This document shows, in pieces, positions 61,641 through 64,000 of a stretch of DNA of 64,000 bases. The first letter of the stretch is position 1, and each line of letters begins with the position of its first letter. This stretch comes from Candidatus Uabimicrobium amorphum. GTDB taxonomy: Bacteria; Planctomycetota; Uabimicrobiia; Uabimicrobiales; Uabimicrobiaceae. The position numbers and the translations under genes are program-made. The notes beneath the pieces were generated by a model, which ran no database searches, was not told the DNA's origin, and saw only the letters and a list, made by a program, of their open reading frames with translations. The DNA lies in the NCBI RefSeq assembly GCF_009002475.1, contig NZ_AP019860.1, positions 3,844,001 to 3,908,000 on the forward strand, given 5' to 3'.

Positions 61641-64000
61641 TCAATCCTGCAGCATCATCCATACATCAGAAAGTTTTAAGCCAAAATATTTTAATATATT
61701 TTCAATCGTTTCTTTGCTAAAAGAGTCTCTTTTGTAGCTAAATATATTACTAAGTGTTTTTTCGCTAACTCCTATACCATCTTCAACTAAATTTTTATTT
61801 GTAAATCCTTTTTTGTCTCGCTTTTCTTTGATAAAAGCTATAAATTCTTTTGAGACTTTAAAACCTCTTGTTGTTTTGATTTTTCTTTTATCGTATGTAT
61901 TCTTGTCTTCAATTCCTTCGATTAATTCTCTTACATTTCTATGTGTTCTGATCTCCCAAATATAAATTTTTTCTATTCCGTCTTTTTCATGGTTAACAAT
62001 TTCTCCGTATTCACGAAGTATATCTTCATTATATTTTTGACCAACAACAACCATTTCTCGAGCATTCACTTTACCAAGATTTTTATTAATAGCATTAATT
62101 TGCCCTCTAACAAATGAGAGCATTCCTCTACGATTACCTTTTCCTATTATCTCAATAAAGATTTTATTGTTGTTGGGATCTGCTTTAATAAACCCCTCAT
62201 TATCTTCATACTTTAATACCACCCCATTACGCCAGAAATCACTTTTATTTATGTAGTTGTGTGTCCGAACAATAAAGTGAGCGATAACACTACTCGGAAG
62301 TATATCATAATGGTATTGAAAACATAATGAGTTTTGATGCTCCCACTTAAAATCTTTGGGGGTATCCTTTGGAAAAGCTCCTGGTATAAAATAAGATTCA
62401 TTTTGCTCATACATGCGATAACATAAACCAAAACTTACCATTATATCAAGAATAAATCCCCACTCTTTCGGCGTTGGATATTGATATTCTTTTTTTAAAA
62501 TAGCTCCGACTTCTTCAAGAGAAATAACCCCCTTGTTATTTAGCAACTTCTCTGAGTTAATGATTTGATATACTCCATTAGTCACCCAGCTAGGGTTAAG
62601 CACTTGAGTATTTTCAAGCCGTCTATCTTTCTGCTGAAAATTCAACATAATACCTAAATCATGCAGTAATTGCATAAGCGTTTTAACGCTGGTCTCGTTT
62701 AAACTACCATCTATGTCCATACATATTTGTATATATTTATAGTAAGAAATGTAATCATGGTTTATTGATTCTAGATACTCTTTGATTTTAAAATAACTAG
62801 GCGGAATTTTATCATTTAAGTATTCTAGTCGTCCAATCGCTGTTTGAATGGAATTTTTTAACTCAGAAATACCAATTTTCTTCTCACAAGAAGTTTCTAT
62901 AAATTCTACAATATTGGAGTAATTACTCTTTAGCAGACCTTTTCCAATATCAGCTTTATGCATCTCGCATTTATTAATAGCCACAATTATTGGAGCATCC
63001 CCACCATAGCTACTGATTAATTTAAGCCAGTATTCAAGTTCATTATCTCCATATTTATCCTCTCTTCTTGCCTCTATAACTAAAACATAAACACTACGTC
63101 TTGTCATAAAGAATTGATGGGTAGAATGCATTATTTCTTGCCCACCAAAATCCCAGATATGTAACTTAATTTCGTTTTTCTCGTAAGGAAAACTCCAATC
63201 TGTAATTTCAATTCCATCGGTCTTTGATTCGAGAGGGCTATATTCTCCTATTGTAAGCATTTTGATAAGAGATGTTTTTCCTACTGCTCCGAATCCTACA
63301 AATATGACTTTGGCTTCGTGAAGTGGACGTGCCCCGTCACCTAAGTCAAGAATATATTGGATGACTTCTTGAGGATTGCAGCTTAGTATTTCTTCTGGTA
63401 TTTCAAAATTATTATTTCTTAAATCAAGTCCCCAAAAAAATCCATCGTTACGAGAAAGACTTATAAGTTGTCCAATCTCTTTTGGCAATTTGCTCAATTT
63501 GTTAGAAGACAGACTTAGTGTAGTAAGGTTTGTAAGTTGTCCAATCTCTTTTGGCAATCCACTTAATTTATTGTAAGACAGATGCAGTGAAGTAAGGTTT
63601 GTAAGTCGTCCAATCTCTTTTGGCAATCCACTTAATTGGTTGTAAGACAGATTTAGTGTAATGAGGTTTGTAAGTTGTCCAACCTCTTTTGGCAATTCGC
63701 TCAATTTGTTGTAAGGCAGATTTAGTGTAATGAGGTTTGTAAGTTGTCCGATCTCTTTTGGTAATTCGCTTAATTTGTTGTAAGACAGGTCTAGTGTGGT
63801 AAGGTTTGTAAGTTGTCCAATCTCTTTTGGCAATTCGCTTAATTGGGTGTCAGTCAGACTTAGTGTGGAAAGGTTTGCAAGTTGTCCAATCTCTTTTGGC
63901 AATTCCCTCAATTGGGTATAAGACAGGTCTAGTGTGGTAAGGTTTGTAAGTTGTCCGATCTCTTTTGGTAATTCGCTTAATTTGCTGTAAGACAGGTCTA
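61641..64000 (-). CDS. LRR-Roc-COR protein with C-terminal HTH (5' end outside window)
   Basis: The frame is open to the right edge, so the N-terminus is missing; at least 786 residues. From the N-side: at least 8 leucine-rich repeats of 23 residues (LPKEIGQLTNLTTLDLSYNK), then a Roc GTPase with P-loop FVGFGAVGKTSL, switch II 'WDFGGQE' and 'AINKCE', then a COR-like region with 'LHDLGIMLNF', and finally about 75 residues resembling an Xre-type helix-turn-helix (KRDKKGFTNKNLVEDGIGVS..TLSNI). Roc-COR proteins are GTP-regulated signalling switches. A C-terminal DNA-binding-like domain suggests that LRR sensing is coupled to transcription or a nucleic-acid response. No start codon in the window. 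Confidence 0.85.
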   Translation of the reverse strand, partial: DLSYSKLSELPKEIGQLTNLTTLDLSYTQLRELPKEIGQLANLSTLSLTDTQLSELPKEIGQLTNLTTLDLSYNKLSELPKEIGQLTNLITLNLPYNKLSELPKEVGQLTNLITLNLSYNQLSGLPKEIGRLTNLTSLHLSYNKLSGLPKEIGQLTNLTTLSLSSNKLSKLPKEIGQLISLSRNDGFFWGLDLRNNNFEIPEEILSCNPQEVIQYILDLGDGARPLHEAKVIFVGFGAVGKTSLIKMLTIGEYSPLESKTDGIEITDWSFPYEKNEIKLHIWDFGGQEIMHSTHQFFMTRRSVYVLVIEARREDKYGDNELEYWLKLISSYGGDAPIIVAINKCEMHKADIGKGLLKSNYSNIVEFIETSCEKKIGISELKNSIQTAIGRLEYLNDKIPPSYFKIKEYLESINHDYISYYKYIQICMDIDGSLNETSVKTLMQLLHDLGIMLNFQQKDRRLENTQVLNPSWVTNGVYQIINSEKLLNNKGVISLEEVGAILKKEYQYPTPKEWGFILDIMVSFGLCYRMYEQNESYFIPGAFPKDTPKDFKWEHQNSLCFQYHYDILPSSVIAHFIVRTHNYINKSDFWRNGVVLKYEDNEGFIKADPNNNKIFIEIIGKGNRRGMLSFVRGQINAINKNLGKVNAREMVVVGQKYNEDILREYGEIVNHEKDGIEKIYIWEIRTHRNVRELIEGIEDKNTYDKRKIKTTRGFKVSKEFIAFIKEKRDKKGFTNKNLVEDGIGVSEKTLSNIFSYKRDSFSKETIENILKYFGLKLSDVWMMLQD
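63440..64000. repeat. Leucine-rich repeat tandem DNA, 69-bp period
   Basis: At least eight direct repeats of 69 bp (plus-strand core 'GTTTGTAAGTTGTCCAATCT') continue to the window edge. Neighbouring units differ by a few bases, indicating recent expansion or gene conversion in the sensor domain. Coding repeats, not CRISPR. Confidence 0.9.

Overview
The window is an AT-rich stretch of a Gram-negative bacterial chromosome. Signal peptides, lipoboxes, one PEP-CTERM anchored protein, giant exported caspase-HEAT proteins and an LRR-Roc-COR protein together suggest a Planctomycetota/PVC-type host with a complex envelope. That assignment is inference; no rRNA or other marker gene is present. Most of the window is accessory DNA.

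Layout. 1-2.2 kb: an exported repeat protein (runs off the left edge), an acyl-carrier-like protein and a metallophosphoesterase. 2.2-20.2 kb: a leftward operon and a rightward operon diverging at 15.7 kb. They encode membrane proteins, a lipoprotein, coiled-coil proteins, a transglutaminase-like protein, several beta-rich structural-looking proteins and a zinc-finger RadA-like ATPase. No terminase, portal or tail genes are visible, so this looks like a tailless, possibly membrane-containing virus-like element. 20.2-37.2 kb: two giant paralogous exported proteins (caspase-like domain plus about 45-50 HEAT repeats) and fragments of further copies, showing repeated tandem duplication. 37.6-42.5 kb: divergent Xre-type regulators with an operator array, a DUF3854/D5-type primase-helicase, a small HTH protein and a tyrosine integrase whose only sensible start codon is ATA. 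I interpret about 2.2-42.5 kb as one integrated element, element A.

42.7-47.1 kb: two exported proteins, a tandemly duplicated ribbon-helix-helix-like regulator with palindromic sites, a 3' fragment of tRNA-Arg(TCT) (candidate attachment site) and a PEP-CTERM LamG-like protein. 47.2-53.8 kb: element B. Its integrase and HTH protein are homologous to those of element A. A chimeric junction at about 49.83 kb joins them to a five-gene module (beta protein, RadA-like ATPase, membrane protein, lipoprotein, helical protein) homologous to the 4.85-7.97 kb genes of element A. Element B is collinear with the reverse complement of element A with its middle removed.

53.9-58 kb: a 38-residue peptide gene with a hairpin, two unknown genes, a small hydrophobic peptide, and a two-gene cluster of a class I terpene synthase and an SAM methyltransferase behind a leader with competing hairpins. 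58.2-61.3 kb: a short tyrosine recombinase, decayed DNA, a cytosolic subtilisin-like protease with a UUCG-loop terminator and a small gene. 61.6-64 kb: an LRR-Roc-COR protein with a C-terminal HTH, running off the right edge.

The most novel point is the pair of related integrated elements, which look like an undescribed family of integrating tailless virus-like elements, one of which carries caspase-HEAT genes as apparent cargo.
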